The notes beneath the pieces were generated by a model. It was not told the origin of the DNA and ran no database searches. It saw nothing but the letters and a program-made list of their open reading frames with translations. 64,000 bases of DNA from Mycobacterium sp. M26 (GTDB taxonomy: Bacteria; Actinomycetota; Actinomycetes; Mycobacteriales; Mycobacteriaceae), in NCBI RefSeq assembly GCF_001494595.1, contig NZ_LN929908.1:744001-808000 (forward strand). Reading direction: 5' to 3'. Below are positions 26,273-36,054 of the stretch, piece after piece. Both the position numbers and the translations under genes were made by a program. Numbering within the stretch: position 1 is the first letter of the stretch; every line of letters starts with the position of its first letter.

Positions 26273-27202
26273 ATGATGCCCCCGTACTACGAGAGCAGAT
26301 ACATCCGCGCCAATCATCCCGACCGCGCGCAGGCGATCTGGCTGCGCTGGACGCTGCTGTATCCGCGCCCGGGCCGGCCGGTGGCCGACGTGTGGGTGAT
26401 GGTTTTCGACCCCGAGGGCGCCGGCAACCGTGCGCTCAAGACGCCACACCCGATCACCGACGCCGACTACCGCACCGATCCGTGGTCGGCGCGGATCGGG
26501 ACCACGTCGATCGACGACCACGCGGCCCGCGGCACGCTCGACGGCGCGCACTGGGACCTGGCGATCGCGCCGGGGGAGGAGCCGGCCGTGAAGCTCCTCA
26601 CCGACCGCGCCTACCGGGCCAAGTTCCCGACCGCCAAGACTCAGGTGCGCCATCCGCTGGCCCGCTTCGACGGGTCGGTCACCCTCGGCGATGCGGTGGC
26701 CGTCGAGAACTGGACCGGCAGCGTCAACCACAACTGGGGCCGCAAGCACACCCCGGCGTGTGCCTTCGGGCAGGTGTGCGGCTTCGACGGACACCCCGAC
26801 TCAAGCTTGGAGATCGTCACCGCGCACGCCGCCCTCGGGCCGGTGAAACTGCCTGCGGCGACCCTGTTCGTGCTGCGCCACGAGGGGCGGGAGATCGCGG
26901 TGCGCTCCGTGCTCGATGCCCGCCACACCCGCGGTGACTATCAGCCCTTCCGCTGGACATTCGGGGGCCGGGCCGACGGTGTCGAGATCCAGGGCGAGAT
27001 CACCGCGCGGGACAGCGACGTGATCGGGCTGACCTACACCGACACTGACAGCACCACCAAGTACTGCTACAACTCCGCGCTGGCCGATTGCCGGGTCACG
27101 TTGAGCGGCAGGGGCTTCGGAGTCGAGTTGGTGGAGTCGCGGCGGGCGATGTTCGAGATCCTCACCGACGAGCGACATCCCTCGGTGCCGCTCATCGGGT
27201 AG
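26273..27202 (+). CDS. Conserved actinobacterial protein of AttH/tocopherol-cyclase-like type
   Basis: This 309-residue cytosolic protein has no signal peptide or TM helix. It shows [20 protein letters not shown], a motif [20 protein letters not shown], and a C-terminal [10 protein letters not shown] part. The layout resembles lipocalin-like hydroxyneurosporene/AttH-type or tocopherol cyclase-like folds, but no active site can be named. The ATG at 26273 is followed by another at 26276. Its 3' end overlaps the convergent pentapeptide-repeat gene by 11 bases. Confidence 0.72.
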   Translation: MMPPYYESRYIRANHPDRAQAIWLRWTLLYPRPGRPVADVWVMVFDPEGAGNRALKTPHPITDADYRTDPWSARIGTTSIDDHAARGTLDGAHWDLAIAPGEEPAVKLLTDRAYRAKFPTAKTQVRHPLARFDGSVTLGDAVAVENWTGSVNHNWGRKHTPACAFGQVCGFDGHPDSSLEIVTAHAALGPVKLPAATLFVLRHEGREIAVRSVLDARHTRGDYQPFRWTFGGRADGVEIQGEITARDSDVIGLTYTDTDSTTKYCYNSALADCRVTLSGRGFGVELVESRRAMFEILTDERHPSVPLIG

Positions 27203-27851
27203 GCCGGCTCGGCGGTGGGGTGAAGCCCTGCGGCCAGATCGTCTGCTGGTCGTAGAACACGTTGGTGAGGATCGCGTGATCGAGCATGGCCCCGGTCAGG
27301 TTGGCGCGGCCGAGGTCGGCACCGGAGAGGTCGGCGTAACGGAGGTCAGCACCGGTGAGATCAGCGCCCAGCTGGTCTGGTGCGTCGGGAATACGTTCGG
27401 GTCCCAGATAGGCCTCGCGTAGGTCGGCCCGGGTGAGGTTGGTGCCCTGCAGGGTGGCCCTGGCCAGGTTGGCCTTGCTCAGGTCGCTGCCGGACAGGTT
27501 CGCCTCGGTCAGATCCGCCCGGGCGAAGTCGGAACCGGCCAGTCGCAGCTCGACGAGATTCTGGCCGGCCAGATCGAACTCAGCGAACCGCCGGGCGTCA
27601 TCGGGGGTGTCCCAGGAGCGGTCGCGCACGAACCTCAGGTTCTCCAGTTGCAGATCGTGCCGGTTGGCGGCCAGCGCGGCGTTGACCTCGCGCTCGGAGC
27701 GCGCATCGTCGACCATCTTCTGCCCGACGATGCTCGCCGCGGCGAGCAGACCACCGATGATCAGCGCGATCACCACCTCCTTGAACCACCAGTTCGGGTC
27801 GCTGAGGACCTCGGAGATGACCTTGCGTGCCGGACGCCGACCCTCACTCAT
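27192..27851 (-). CDS. Pentapeptide-repeat membrane protein
   Basis: This 219-residue protein has one transmembrane helix (about residues 24-44, VVIALIIGGLLAAASIVG), a helical linker, and a right-handed beta-helix of pentapeptide repeats (A[D/N]Lxx). The repeats run from about residue 95 to 205: ADLTEANLSGSDLSKANLAR, then ADLTGADLRYADLSGADLGR. The ATG at 27849-27851 was preferred to a TTG 18 bases upstream. Such proteins are often scaffolds, and a gyrase-protecting MfpA-like role is not indicated because of the membrane anchor. Confidence 0.86.
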   Translation of the reverse strand: MSEGRRPARKVISEVLSDPNWWFKEVVIALIIGGLLAAASIVGQKMVDDARSEREVNAALAANRHDLQLENLRFVRDRSWDTPDDARRFAEFDLAGQNLVELRLAGSDFARADLTEANLSGSDLSKANLARATLQGTNLTRADLREAYLGPERIPDAPDQLGADLTGADLRYADLSGADLGRANLTGAMLDHAILTNVFYDQQTIWPQGFTPPPSRPTR

Positions 27852-27963
27852 GGATTCATGGTGAGCCAATCCGGCCTCCCGGCTACCGGGTTTGGCAGCC
27901 GCCGCCCGGAAATGAAGTAGCCGCCTACTCTAGGCCGGCCGATGGCGAGGCCCGACCCTGGAA

Positions 27964-29376
27964 ATGACGGTGCCGAGAGGGGTCGGCACCGCAGGCTTCA
28001 GGGAGTCGCTCATGGTCGCCACCCGAGACGCCGCCGACGTGCAGACGCTGCCGTTGGCGCCGAGAAATCCGCTGCCGCTGCCATCCGCAGTGCGGGCGCT
28101 GCGGTCCTTCAACACCGGCTTCGAGCGGCTGCGCGACGCCGGCGGCCCGGTCACCCGGGTGGCGCTCGGGCCGGCCTGGCTGATGCCACCGGTGGTGGTG
28201 GTGACCTCACCGCAGGGCGGCCACGACATGCTGGGCCGCACCGACGCGTTCGTCGACAAGAACAGGGTCCACGAGGAGTTCCGGAACCTGTTGGGCGGCA
28301 ACCTGTTCAGCTTCATGCACGACGAGTGGCTGCCGCGCCGCCGCAGCCTGCAGCACATCTTCACCAAGCAGCACGTCCGCGAGTTCGGCGGCCACATGGC
28401 CCAGGCGGCGGAATCGATCTGCGATTCCTGGACGGGCAAGAACCTGGTGAACCTCGACACCGAGTGCCGGCTGCTGACGCTGCGGGCGCTGGGCCGCTCG
28501 GTCCTCGGGGTGGACCTCGACGAGCGCAGTGCCGTCATCGCCGCCTCGCTGGCCACCGCCACCACCTACGTCACCGACCGGGGCATGCGGCCGTTCTGCG
28601 CGCCCCGGTGGCTGCCGACCCCGGCCCGGCGGCGGGCCAGGCAGGCGGCCAGAACACTGCACAGCCTCGCGATGGAGATGCTCACCGCGTGCCGCCGTGA
28701 TCCCGGCCGGGACGCCCCGCTGATCAGGGCATTGATGGCCGCCACCGATCACGAGACGGGCGCGTCACTGACCGATGACGAGATCTGCCAGGAACTGATC
28801 CTGTTCATGCTGGCCGGTCACGACACCACCGCCACCACGCTGACCTACGCCCTGTGGCAGCTGGGCCGGCACCGCGACCTGCAGGACCGGGTCCGGGCCG
28901 AAGTCGACGGCCTCGGCCATTGCACGCCGACACCCGAGGACGTGCCGCACCTCGGTTACACCGTGCAGGTGCTGCACGAGGCGTTGCGGCTCTGCCCGCC
29001 CGCCGCGGCGATCGGGCGGGTGGCCATGCGCGATATCGACGTCGACGGCTATCGCATCGAGGCGGGCACCATGCTCGGGTTCGGGATCTGGGCTGTGCAC
29101 CGCGACCCCGCCCTGTGGGTGGAGCCGAAACGGTTCGACCCGGACCGGTTCACCCCGGATCGGATGAAGAGGATCGACCGCTGGCAGTACCTGCCGTTCG
29201 GGGCCGGCCCGCGCTCGTGCATCGGTGACCATTTCGCCATGCTGGAAGCCACCGTGGCGCTGGCGACGATCATCGGGCGCTGCGAAATCGTCTCGCTCGT
29301 CGACGACTTCGCGGTCAAGGTTCCCTTCACCACCGTCGCCGCCGCCCCGGTGACCGCGCGGGTCTCCCCGCGGTAG
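27964..29376 (+). CDS. Cytochrome P450
   Basis: This 470-residue P450 differs in type from the one at 20405-21634. It has the I-helix AGHDTTATT, ExxR as HEALRLCPP, the PERF-like region DRFTPDR, and the heme loop FGAGPRSCIGDHFA. The length and motifs resemble the CYP4/CYP102-like long-chain group found in mycobacteria. No redox partner gene is adjacent. The first ATG is at 27964. An ATG at 28012 is an alternative that would shorten the N-terminus by 16 residues. Confidence 0.9.
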   Translation: MTVPRGVGTAGFRESLMVATRDAADVQTLPLAPRNPLPLPSAVRALRSFNTGFERLRDAGGPVTRVALGPAWLMPPVVVVTSPQGGHDMLGRTDAFVDKNRVHEEFRNLLGGNLFSFMHDEWLPRRRSLQHIFTKQHVREFGGHMAQAAESICDSWTGKNLVNLDTECRLLTLRALGRSVLGVDLDERSAVIAASLATATTYVTDRGMRPFCAPRWLPTPARRRARQAARTLHSLAMEMLTACRRDPGRDAPLIRALMAATDHETGASLTDDEICQELILFMLAGHDTTATTLTYALWQLGRHRDLQDRVRAEVDGLGHCTPTPEDVPHLGYTVQVLHEALRLCPPAAAIGRVAMRDIDVDGYRIEAGTMLGFGIWAVHRDPALWVEPKRFDPDRFTPDRMKRIDRWQYLPFGAGPRSCIGDHFAMLEATVALATIIGRCEIVSLVDDFAVKVPFTTVAAAPVTARVSPR

Positions 29377-29422
29377 CCGGATAACCCGCACGGTGGGGCA
29401 GCCAGCTGTTTACACTCCCGCT

Positions 29423-32023
29423 GTGGGGGCGCTGAGCTGGCCGTTCCTCGGACGGGAAAGTGAAGTAGCCCAGATCCAGTCCGCGGTTGCCGGACGTGGA
29501 CAGGGCTGCGGTGTCCTGCTGCTCGGTGACGCGGGAGTCGGCAAGACCACGCTGGCCCGGTTCGTCACCCACACGCTACGCACCGAAACCCATTGGGTCG
29601 CCGGGACCGAAGCCGCCCGGGAGATCCCGCTGGGCGCCTTCGCCCATCTGCTCCCCAGCCCGATGCCCAAGGATCCGGTGGCGCTGTTGGCGGCGGCGTT
29701 CGACACCGTCCGCCGCGAGAAGTTCACCGTGATCGGGGTGGACGACGTCCATCTGGTCGACCACCTGTCGGCGACCCTGCTGCATCAGCTGGCCGTCGAG
29801 GGGTCGGTGCGCATCCTGGCCACCGCCCGCTCCGGTGAGCAGATCCCGGAGACCATCACGGCGCTGTGGAAGGACAGCTATCTGGCCCGCCTCGATGTCG
29901 CACCCTTTACCAGGGCGCAGGCGGTGGCACTCATCGAATCCGCGCTCGGTGGTCGGCTGGAACGACTTTCGGCCGATCTGATCTGGGAGGCCTCCGGCGG
30001 TAATGCGCTGTTCGTCCGCCATCTCGTCGAGGGGGCGCTGGAGGCCGACACGCTGCGGTCGGTCAACGGGGTGTGGCAGCTGCGTGGCCAGGCCGCGGTC
30101 AGTTCGACGCTGGGGCCGTTGCTGTCCGGCCGGCTCGACCGGTTGCCGGCCGACGAGAAACGCGCCCTGCAGCTGCTCGCCCTCGCCGAGCCGCTGTCGC
30201 TGACGGTGCTGTCCGACGTGGTCGACGACGACGTTCTGGAACGCCTGGAACGACGCGGCATGATTCGCGTCGACGACAGCACCGGCGAGGTCGACGTCTA
30301 CTTCACACATGCCCTCATCGGCGAGGTGATCCGGACCGGCCTTGGCCGGGTGGCCAGCAGGCGCCTGCAGTCGGAGTTGCTGGCGGCCATGGCTTCTCAC
30401 CCGGCGCGCACCGCGCCCGAACGCATTCGCCGCGCCGAACTCGCCCTGGACGCCGACGGCCCGATCGAGCTCGCCGACCTGATGCAGGCCGCCGAGGACG
30501 CCATCGCGCTGACCAATGCCCCGATCGCCGAACGGCTGTCCCGGGCCGCGGTCGATCGCGGTGGAGGGCTGCTGGCCAGTGAACTACTCGCCAGATCCCT
30601 GCTGTGGCAGGGCAAGGCCCATGATGCCGAGGACATTCTCAGAGCGTTCGACCCCGACACGCTGAGCGAATTCGAGGTCACCCGATGGGGGATCGCCCGG
30701 GTCGCCACGTTGCAGTGGTCCATCGGCGATGCCAAGGCAGCCGACGAGATCTTGACGATGCTGCAGCAGCGGGCCAGCTCGCCGGAAGCCCGGCTGGTGG
30801 TCGACGGTCTGGCCGCGGCCCTGGCGGTCCTGGACAACCGTCTCGACGAAGCCACCGAGCTGGCCGAGCGGGTGCTCGCCGACCCGCAGGCACCGCCGAT
30901 CGCCGTCGGCTGGGCCGTGTTCGGCGGCACCATGGCCGCGGGTCTGGCCGGCCGGCGTGCCGACGCCGAGCGGCTGGCCGGCCGGGGCAGGCAGGTCGCC
31001 GACCAGATCGACGGGTTGCTGCGCTTCCTGCTGGCACTGGCCGAGGTGCGGGCGCTGACCCTCAACGGCAGTTTCGCTGCGGCACAAGACCGGTCCGGGG
31101 ATATCGTGCGGATCACCTCGTCGGGTCAGTTCCGGGCCCGGGCGATGGCCAACGTGCTGGCCGCCACCGTCGAGTTCGGGCGCGGCGAGCTCGGCGCCGC
31201 GGCCGTCCGCCTGGAGGAGACGCTGGCCGCGCTGAGCAGCGAGACGGCGGCGTCGTGGAACATCCCGGCCCGGCTGCTGCTGGCCCAGTGCTACTGCGGG
31301 CTGGGCAGGGACGCCGCTGCCGCGCCGCTGCTGGCCGAGTTGCGTGAGCATGTCCGCAGTGGCGCAATGATGTTCGATCCTCCGGTGCTCATCGCCGAAG
31401 CGTGGTTCGCGGCCGCCGAGGGCTATCTCACCGGTGCGATCGACAAGGCGGTGCAGGCGGCCGATGCCGCCGCGGCCGCCGGCCAGCGGACGGTCGAGCT
31501 GCTGGCATTGCACGCCGTGGCCCGCTGGGGAGGCCGTGACCATCTGCGACGGCTCGTCGACGTGGCCACCGAGATCGGTGGCCCGCTGGCTGCCGCGGAC
31601 GCCGCTCATGCGACCGGATTGCTGAATAATGATGCGGCGCAGGTGTATTCAGCTGCCCAGGATTTCGAACGCAACGGGGCGCTGCTGTCCGCCGCCGACG
31701 CCGCCGCACAGGCGGCGGCCATGTTCGATGCGGCGGGCAAGCGTAAGCAATCCCTGGAAGCGGCCGCCACGGCCGACCGGTTGGCCAAGGCTGGCGGCGG
31801 GCTCAAGACCCCGGCGCTGCGGGTCACCGCGCAACCGCTTCCGCTCAGCGCCCGGGAGTGGGAGATCGTCAACCTGGTCGCGCGGGGCATGACCAACCGT
31901 GACATCGCCGAGCGGCTGGTGGTGTCCACCCGGACCGTCGAAGGCCACGTCTACCGAATCTTCGCCAAACTCAACGTGACCAGCCGCGAGGAGTTGGCCG
32001 CGCTGATCCGTGGTAACGATTGA
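29423..32023 (+). CDS. Large LuxR-type ATPase regulator (LAL/MalT-like)
   Basis: This 866-residue regulator has an N-terminal AAA/NACHT-like ATPase (FLGRESEV, Walker A GDAGVGKTT at about residues 33-41, Walker B-like VIGVDDVHLVD). A long helical TPR-like middle follows, then a C-terminal LuxR helix-turn-helix (LSAREWEIVNLVARGMTNRD ... TVEGHVYRIFAKL). These proteins are ATP-dependent activators. The GTG at 29423 fits the domain start. A GTG at 29393 is possible. The next gene starts four bases after its stop, so they are probably co-transcribed. Confidence 0.88.
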   Translation: MGALSWPFLGRESEVAQIQSAVAGRGQGCGVLLLGDAGVGKTTLARFVTHTLRTETHWVAGTEAAREIPLGAFAHLLPSPMPKDPVALLAAAFDTVRREKFTVIGVDDVHLVDHLSATLLHQLAVEGSVRILATARSGEQIPETITALWKDSYLARLDVAPFTRAQAVALIESALGGRLERLSADLIWEASGGNALFVRHLVEGALEADTLRSVNGVWQLRGQAAVSSTLGPLLSGRLDRLPADEKRALQLLALAEPLSLTVLSDVVDDDVLERLERRGMIRVDDSTGEVDVYFTHALIGEVIRTGLGRVASRRLQSELLAAMASHPARTAPERIRRAELALDADGPIELADLMQAAEDAIALTNAPIAERLSRAAVDRGGGLLASELLARSLLWQGKAHDAEDILRAFDPDTLSEFEVTRWGIARVATLQWSIGDAKAADEILTMLQQRASSPEARLVVDGLAAALAVLDNRLDEATELAERVLADPQAPPIAVGWAVFGGTMAAGLAGRRADAERLAGRGRQVADQIDGLLRFLLALAEVRALTLNGSFAAAQDRSGDIVRITSSGQFRARAMANVLAATVEFGRGELGAAAVRLEETLAALSSETAASWNIPARLLLAQCYCGLGRDAAAAPLLAELREHVRSGAMMFDPPVLIAEAWFAAAEGYLTGAIDKAVQAADAAAAAGQRTVELLALHAVARWGGRDHLRRLVDVATEIGGPLAAADAAHATGLLNNDAAQVYSAAQDFERNGALLSAADAAAQAAAMFDAAGKRKQSLEAAATADRLAKAGGGLKTPALRVTAQPLPLSAREWEIVNLVARGMTNRDIAERLVVSTRTVEGHVYRIFAKLNVTSREELAALIRGND

Positions 32024-32026
32024 TGC

Positions 32027-32932
32027 ATGACCGTTCTGCTCGTCGGTAGACCCGAACCCTCGCTGGCTGCCGAACTGTCCCGGCGCGACCCGCTGGTGAC
32101 CTATCCGCCGCAGGATCCGCAGTCGGTCACCGTGATCCTGGCCTGCGGACGCCCGGTGGATGCCGAGTTGATCGCCTCCCTGCCGAACCTCGAGGCCATC
32201 GTGAACTTCGGTGCCGGCGTCGACGCCATCGACCTGGCCGCCGCACGGGCCAGGGGGATTGCGGTGAGCAACACCCCCGACGTGCTCACCGATACCGTCG
32301 CCGACATTGCGGTCGGCCTGATCATCGACACCATGCGTGGGCTGTCAGCTGCCGACCGCTATGTGCGCGAAGGACACTGGCCGGCACAGGATCCCTTTCG
32401 CTACACCCGCGATGTCAGCGGCAGCCGGGTCGGCATCCTCGGACTGGGCCGCATCGGCGCGGCGATCGCCGCCCGGATGGTGGCGTTCGGCTGTGCGATC
32501 GCCTACCACAACCGCCGGCCGGTGCCGGGCAGTGCGTACCGCTACGCGGCCTCGGCGGTGGAACTGGCCGGTTCGGTGGACGTGCTGGTGGTGGCCACCG
32601 CGGGCGGCCCGGATACCGTCAGGCTGGTCGATCGTGCGGTCTTGGAAGCGCTGGGGCCGAACGGTTTTCTGGTCAACATCGCCCGCGGCAGCGTGGTGGA
32701 CGAGGACGCCCTGGTGGAACTGCTGGCCGGCGGGGGACTGGCCGGGGCCGGGCTGGACGTCTTCGCCCACGAGCCGCACGTGCCGGCAGCGCTCCTCGAG
32801 ATGGACAACGCGGTGTTGCTTCCGCATGTCGGAAGCAACACCGCGCATGCCCGAACAGCGATGGCGCGCTTGGCCTTACGCAATCTGGACGAGTGGCTGG
32901 CTCACCGGCGCCTTGTCACCCCGGTGACCTAA
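32027..32932 (+). CDS. D-2-hydroxyacid dehydrogenase (glyoxylate/hydroxypyruvate reductase-like)
   Basis: This 301-residue NAD(P)-dependent oxidoreductase has the Rossmann motif GLGRIG (about residues 137-142). The catalytic Arg lies in VNIARGS, Glu in LDVFAHEP, and His in LLPHVGSNT, all as expected. The 2-oxoacid substrate is not predictable. The gene starts four bases after the LuxR-type regulator, which suggests it belongs to the same transcript. Its last 57 bases overlap the 3' end of the convergent NCS1 permease gene. Confidence 0.9.
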   Translation: MTVLLVGRPEPSLAAELSRRDPLVTYPPQDPQSVTVILACGRPVDAELIASLPNLEAIVNFGAGVDAIDLAAARARGIAVSNTPDVLTDTVADIAVGLIIDTMRGLSAADRYVREGHWPAQDPFRYTRDVSGSRVGILGLGRIGAAIAARMVAFGCAIAYHNRRPVPGSAYRYAASAVELAGSVDVLVVATAGGPDTVRLVDRAVLEALGPNGFLVNIARGSVVDEDALVELLAGGGLAGAGLDVFAHEPHVPAALLEMDNAVLLPHVGSNTAHARTAMARLALRNLDEWLAHRRLVTPVT

Positions 32933-34330
32933 ACCGGCGCCGGCCACCAGGTAGACGACGACCGCCAGGACCGCCGATCCCACGGTGCTCAGGTCCACAC
33001 CGCCGGCGACATCGGCCAGCGGGCCGACGTACAGCGTGGTGTTGACCGCGAGCACGCCGAACAGCGACCCGGCCGCCCACGCCGCGACAGCGGGGATGTT
33101 CCAGCCGCCGGTGAACCAGTACCTGCCGCCGCAGCGACCGTGCGCGAAGGCCTGCAGATCCACCGGGTCGTACCCGGTCTTGCGGCTGCGCAGCGCACCG
33201 ATGGCCAGCACCGCCACCCAGGGTGTGATGACCGCATTGAGTACCACCGTCATCGCGGTGACCGAGCCGACCGCGTCGAAGACGAACACCCCGACATAGA
33301 GCAGGACGATCGCCACGGCGGCGGTGATGATCGTGGTCTGCGTCCGCTTCAGTTGCGGTGCAAGACCTTCCAGGTCCAGGCCGCTGGCGTAGATGCACAG
33401 CACACCCTGGCTCAGGCCACCCAGCACCGAGATCACCACGATCGGCAGCACGTACCAGGCCGGCGCCGCGGTCACCAGATCGTCGAGGTAGGAGTCGGTC
33501 GGGTTGGCGAAGCTCATCGCCGTGTAGGCACCGAACATGCTGGGCAGCAGCACGCCGATGAACATGCCCGCACCCAGGGCCAAGCCGATCTGCTTGTCGC
33601 TGAACCGGACTGACGAGATCCGTCGGGTGTAGTCGCCGATGGTGGGGCCGTAGGAGATCGGCGCTGCGGCGAACAGCACCGCGCACAGCGTCCAGGTCGG
33701 CCAGAAGCCGCCGAGTGCGTACTCGCCCGAGGTGGCACTCGGGGTGAAGCCGCCGGCGAAGGCGAACACCCCGGCGATCATCAGCGCACCGACGACGGGC
33801 ACCACGATCTTTTGCATCGCCACGATGGTGGCGTGGCCGTAGAGCGCGACGGTGACCATCAGGGCGGCCACGATCGCGTACCCGATCCCGCGCACCAGGT
33901 TCGTCTCCGGCAACCCGAACATCCGGTGGGCGGCGGCCACCAGGGCGTCGCCACTGGTCCACACCGTCACGGCGGCGAACCCGAGCGCGATGGCCAGCGC
34001 CAGGCCGGAGCCGATGAACCGGCCGCGGATGCCGAAGAACGCGCCGCTGGACACCGTCATGTTGGTGCCGGTGCGCGGCCCGATGATCGCGGTCGGCAGC
34101 ACGGCCAGCGTGCCGACGGCGATACCCACCGCCATCGAGGTCAGCGTCTGCCAGAAGCTCAGCCCGAACAGGATGGCGAACGCCCCGAACACCACGTTGG
34201 TCCAGGTGAGGTTCGCACCGAGAAACACCGCGAACAGGTTGCGCGGGCCGGAGTCCCTGGCCTCCTCGGGCAGGTACTCGACGCCGGCGGCCTCGATGGC
34301 TCCGGGCCGGTCGGTGGTGTTGGTGGCCAT
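32876..34330 (-). CDS. NCS1-family purine/cytosine (nucleobase or hydantoin) permease
   Basis: This 484-residue membrane transporter has about 12 hydrophobic segments. The NCS1/cytosine permease pattern is present: NLTWTNVVFGAFAILFGLSF and IIGPRTGTNMTVSSGAFFG near the start, then ISYGPTIGDYTRRIS. The likely substrate is a nucleobase or related ring compound. RBS AAGGAG precedes the ATG. A TetR gene is divergent, with two palindromic sites between them, which suggests local control. The final 57 bases overlap the neighbouring dehydrogenase gene. Confidence 0.87.
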   Translation of the reverse strand: MATNTTDRPGAIEAAGVEYLPEEARDSGPRNLFAVFLGANLTWTNVVFGAFAILFGLSFWQTLTSMAVGIAVGTLAVLPTAIIGPRTGTNMTVSSGAFFGIRGRFIGSGLALAIALGFAAVTVWTSGDALVAAAHRMFGLPETNLVRGIGYAIVAALMVTVALYGHATIVAMQKIVVPVVGALMIAGVFAFAGGFTPSATSGEYALGGFWPTWTLCAVLFAAAPISYGPTIGDYTRRISSVRFSDKQIGLALGAGMFIGVLLPSMFGAYTAMSFANPTDSYLDDLVTAAPAWYVLPIVVISVLGGLSQGVLCIYASGLDLEGLAPQLKRTQTTIITAAVAIVLLYVGVFVFDAVGSVTAMTVVLNAVITPWVAVLAIGALRSRKTGYDPVDLQAFAHGRCGGRYWFTGGWNIPAVAAWAAGSLFGVLAVNTTLYVGPLADVAGGVDLSTVGSAVLAVVVYLVAGAGLGHRGDKAPVSQPLVQIA

Positions 34331-34340
34331 CGCAGGCTCC

Positions 34341-34382
34341 TTGTTGATGGGTGTTTCAATAGTGTTGATGTAGTGTTCAATA
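34341..34382. promoter_or_regulatory. Two tandem palindromic sites between NCS1 permease and TetR genes
   Basis: Two adjacent 21-base units (34341-34361 and 34362-34382) each contain TGTTGA-N8-TCAATA, an imperfect inverted repeat. They lie 10 bases from the permease start and 32 bases from the TetR start. This is the layout of an autoregulating TetR operator. Confidence 0.65.
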
Positions 34383-34414
34383 AGAACGGTCCGCCGTCAA
34401 GAGGAAGGACGAAA

Positions 34415-35029
34415 GTGGTCGCGAAGGCGATGCGAGACGCCAAACGCAAGATGCCGGCCGAACGGCACGACGAGCTGCTGCGCCAGGCGGTGCAGATCAG
34501 CCGCACCGACGGCCTCGGCGCGGTCACGCTGCGCAAAGTCGCCACCGACCTGGGGGTGACACCCGGGCTGGTCAGCCACTATTTCTCGTCAGCTGAACAG
34601 CTGATCACCGCGGCGTTCCGGGCGGCGGCCACCGAGGATCTCGACACCGCACGCAAGCTGATGGCCGCCGAGCCCACCGCCGCCGACGGCATCAATGCGC
34701 TGATGGACTACACCCTCGACGAGTCCAGCATGGAGGCGAGCGCGCTGTGGCTGGAGGCGTGGAGTTTGGGCCGGACCAACCCTGCCCTGGCGGCCGAAGC
34801 CGCCACCCTGACCGATCAGTGGCTGGAGTGCATCGCCGAGGTGGTGCGCGCCGGCGACGCCAACGGCGAGTTCAGCGTGGCCGATTCCGATGTCGCCGCG
34901 CGCCGGCTGCTGACGATGATCGACGGGCTCGGCGCGCAGATGGTGGTGCGCGCGGTGGCTCCCGAGGAGCTCAAGCACATCGCCCGCTCGTACGTGGCCT
35001 CCGAGCTACACCTGCCGGTCAGCGGGTGA
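34415..35029 (+). CDS. TetR-family transcriptional regulator
   Basis: This 204-residue regulator has an N-terminal helix-turn-helix (about residues 18-62, DGLGAVTLRKVATDLGVTPG, then LVSHYFSSAEQLI). A ligand-binding domain follows, with the TetR_C-like LWLEAWSLGRTNPALAAEAA. The GTG at 34415 lies behind GAGGAAGGA. It is divergent from the NCS1 permease and is probably its repressor, with a nucleobase-type ligand as the natural guess. Its 3' end overlaps the convergent hydrolase gene by 11 bases. Confidence 0.88.
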   Translation: MVAKAMRDAKRKMPAERHDELLRQAVQISRTDGLGAVTLRKVATDLGVTPGLVSHYFSSAEQLITAAFRAAATEDLDTARKLMAAEPTAADGINALMDYTLDESSMEASALWLEAWSLGRTNPALAAEAATLTDQWLECIAEVVRAGDANGEFSVADSDVAARRLLTMIDGLGAQMVVRAVAPEELKHIARSYVASELHLPVSG

Positions 35030-35876
35030 CGAAGGCGACGACGGCGTCGGAGAAGGCGTCGTTGTCGTCACCGGCCGCGGTGTGCCCGGCCTCGGAGAGT
35101 TCGACGAACTCCGCGTGCGGCACCTTCGCCAGGAACGTCGTCACACCCTCCATGCTCACCACGTCGGAGAGCTTGCCGCGGATCAGCAGGATCGGGATGG
35201 TCAGTTCGGCGGCGGCCTGCTCGAGTTCCTCGACACGGACGAACTCCGCACCCTCGATGGGCTTGAGGAACGCCGGGTCCCAGTGCCAGAACCAGCGGCC
35301 GTCGCGGTGCCGCAGATTCTTCTTGAGGCCGTCCAGATTGCTCGGCCGTCTGCGGTGTGGCAGGTAGGCGGCGATCGCGTCGGCCGCCTGCTCCAGGTTC
35401 TCGAAGCCGTGCACGTGGCTGACCATGAAGTCGTGGATGCGGGAGGTGCCCTTCTCCTCGATCCGCGGCACCACATCGACGAGCACCAGTTTGGTGATCT
35501 TCTCCGGTCCGGCCAGCTTGGACACCAGGATTCCGGTGAGCCCGCCCATGCTGGCCCCGATCAGCACCACCGGCCTGCCGATCTGGTCGAGCACCGCGAG
35601 CACGTCATTGCACAGCGCGTCCACGGTGTAGACGCCGTTGGGGGCGCGGTCGCTGTCCCCGTGACCGCGGGCGTCGAGGGCGATCACGTGGAAGCCGCGG
35701 TCGGCGAGGATCTGGCCGGTGTTCTTCCAGGAGTACCGGTTCTGCCCGCCGCCGTGCAGCATCAGGATCGTGGGCCGATCGCCCGCCGCACCGCGATTCC
35801 ACTCGTCACCGACCAGGGTCAAGTCCTGGTCACCGCGGAATTCCACGGTCTGCGCACCGCTGGTCATGCTGGTCAC
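35019..35876 (-). CDS. Alpha/beta hydrolase
   Basis: This 285-residue serine hydrolase has an oxyanion HGGGQNRYSW near residue 41, a nucleophile elbow GASMGG, and a C-terminal His in SEAGHTAAGDD. The fold is that of non-heme chloroperoxidase/epoxide hydrolase-like esterases, but Ser is the nucleophile here. The GTG at 35874-35876 is favoured because AGGAG lies seven bases upstream. An in-frame ATG at 35867 is the alternative. The substrate is unknown. Confidence 0.86.
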   Translation of the reverse strand: MTSMTSGAQTVEFRGDQDLTLVGDEWNRGAAGDRPTILMLHGGGQNRYSWKNTGQILADRGFHVIALDARGHGDSDRAPNGVYTVDALCNDVLAVLDQIGRPVVLIGASMGGLTGILVSKLAGPEKITKLVLVDVVPRIEEKGTSRIHDFMVSHVHGFENLEQAADAIAAYLPHRRRPSNLDGLKKNLRHRDGRWFWHWDPAFLKPIEGAEFVRVEELEQAAAELTIPILLIRGKLSDVVSMEGVTTFLAKVPHAEFVELSEAGHTAAGDDNDAFSDAVVAFVTR

Positions 35877-36054
35877 TCACGGACTCCTCTGAGCGTCGAA
35901 CTGGAAAGCACGTTACCCAGGGCCCGTTCCGGCGGCCGACGGCAGCCCGCGGGTAGCACCCGCGATGGCCAACCGCTGGCCATCGCTCCAGGCAGTGCCG
36001 GTAGCCTGTCGCCCGAGTGGGGACGATGGATCCGACGTGCAAAGAGGAGTCAGC

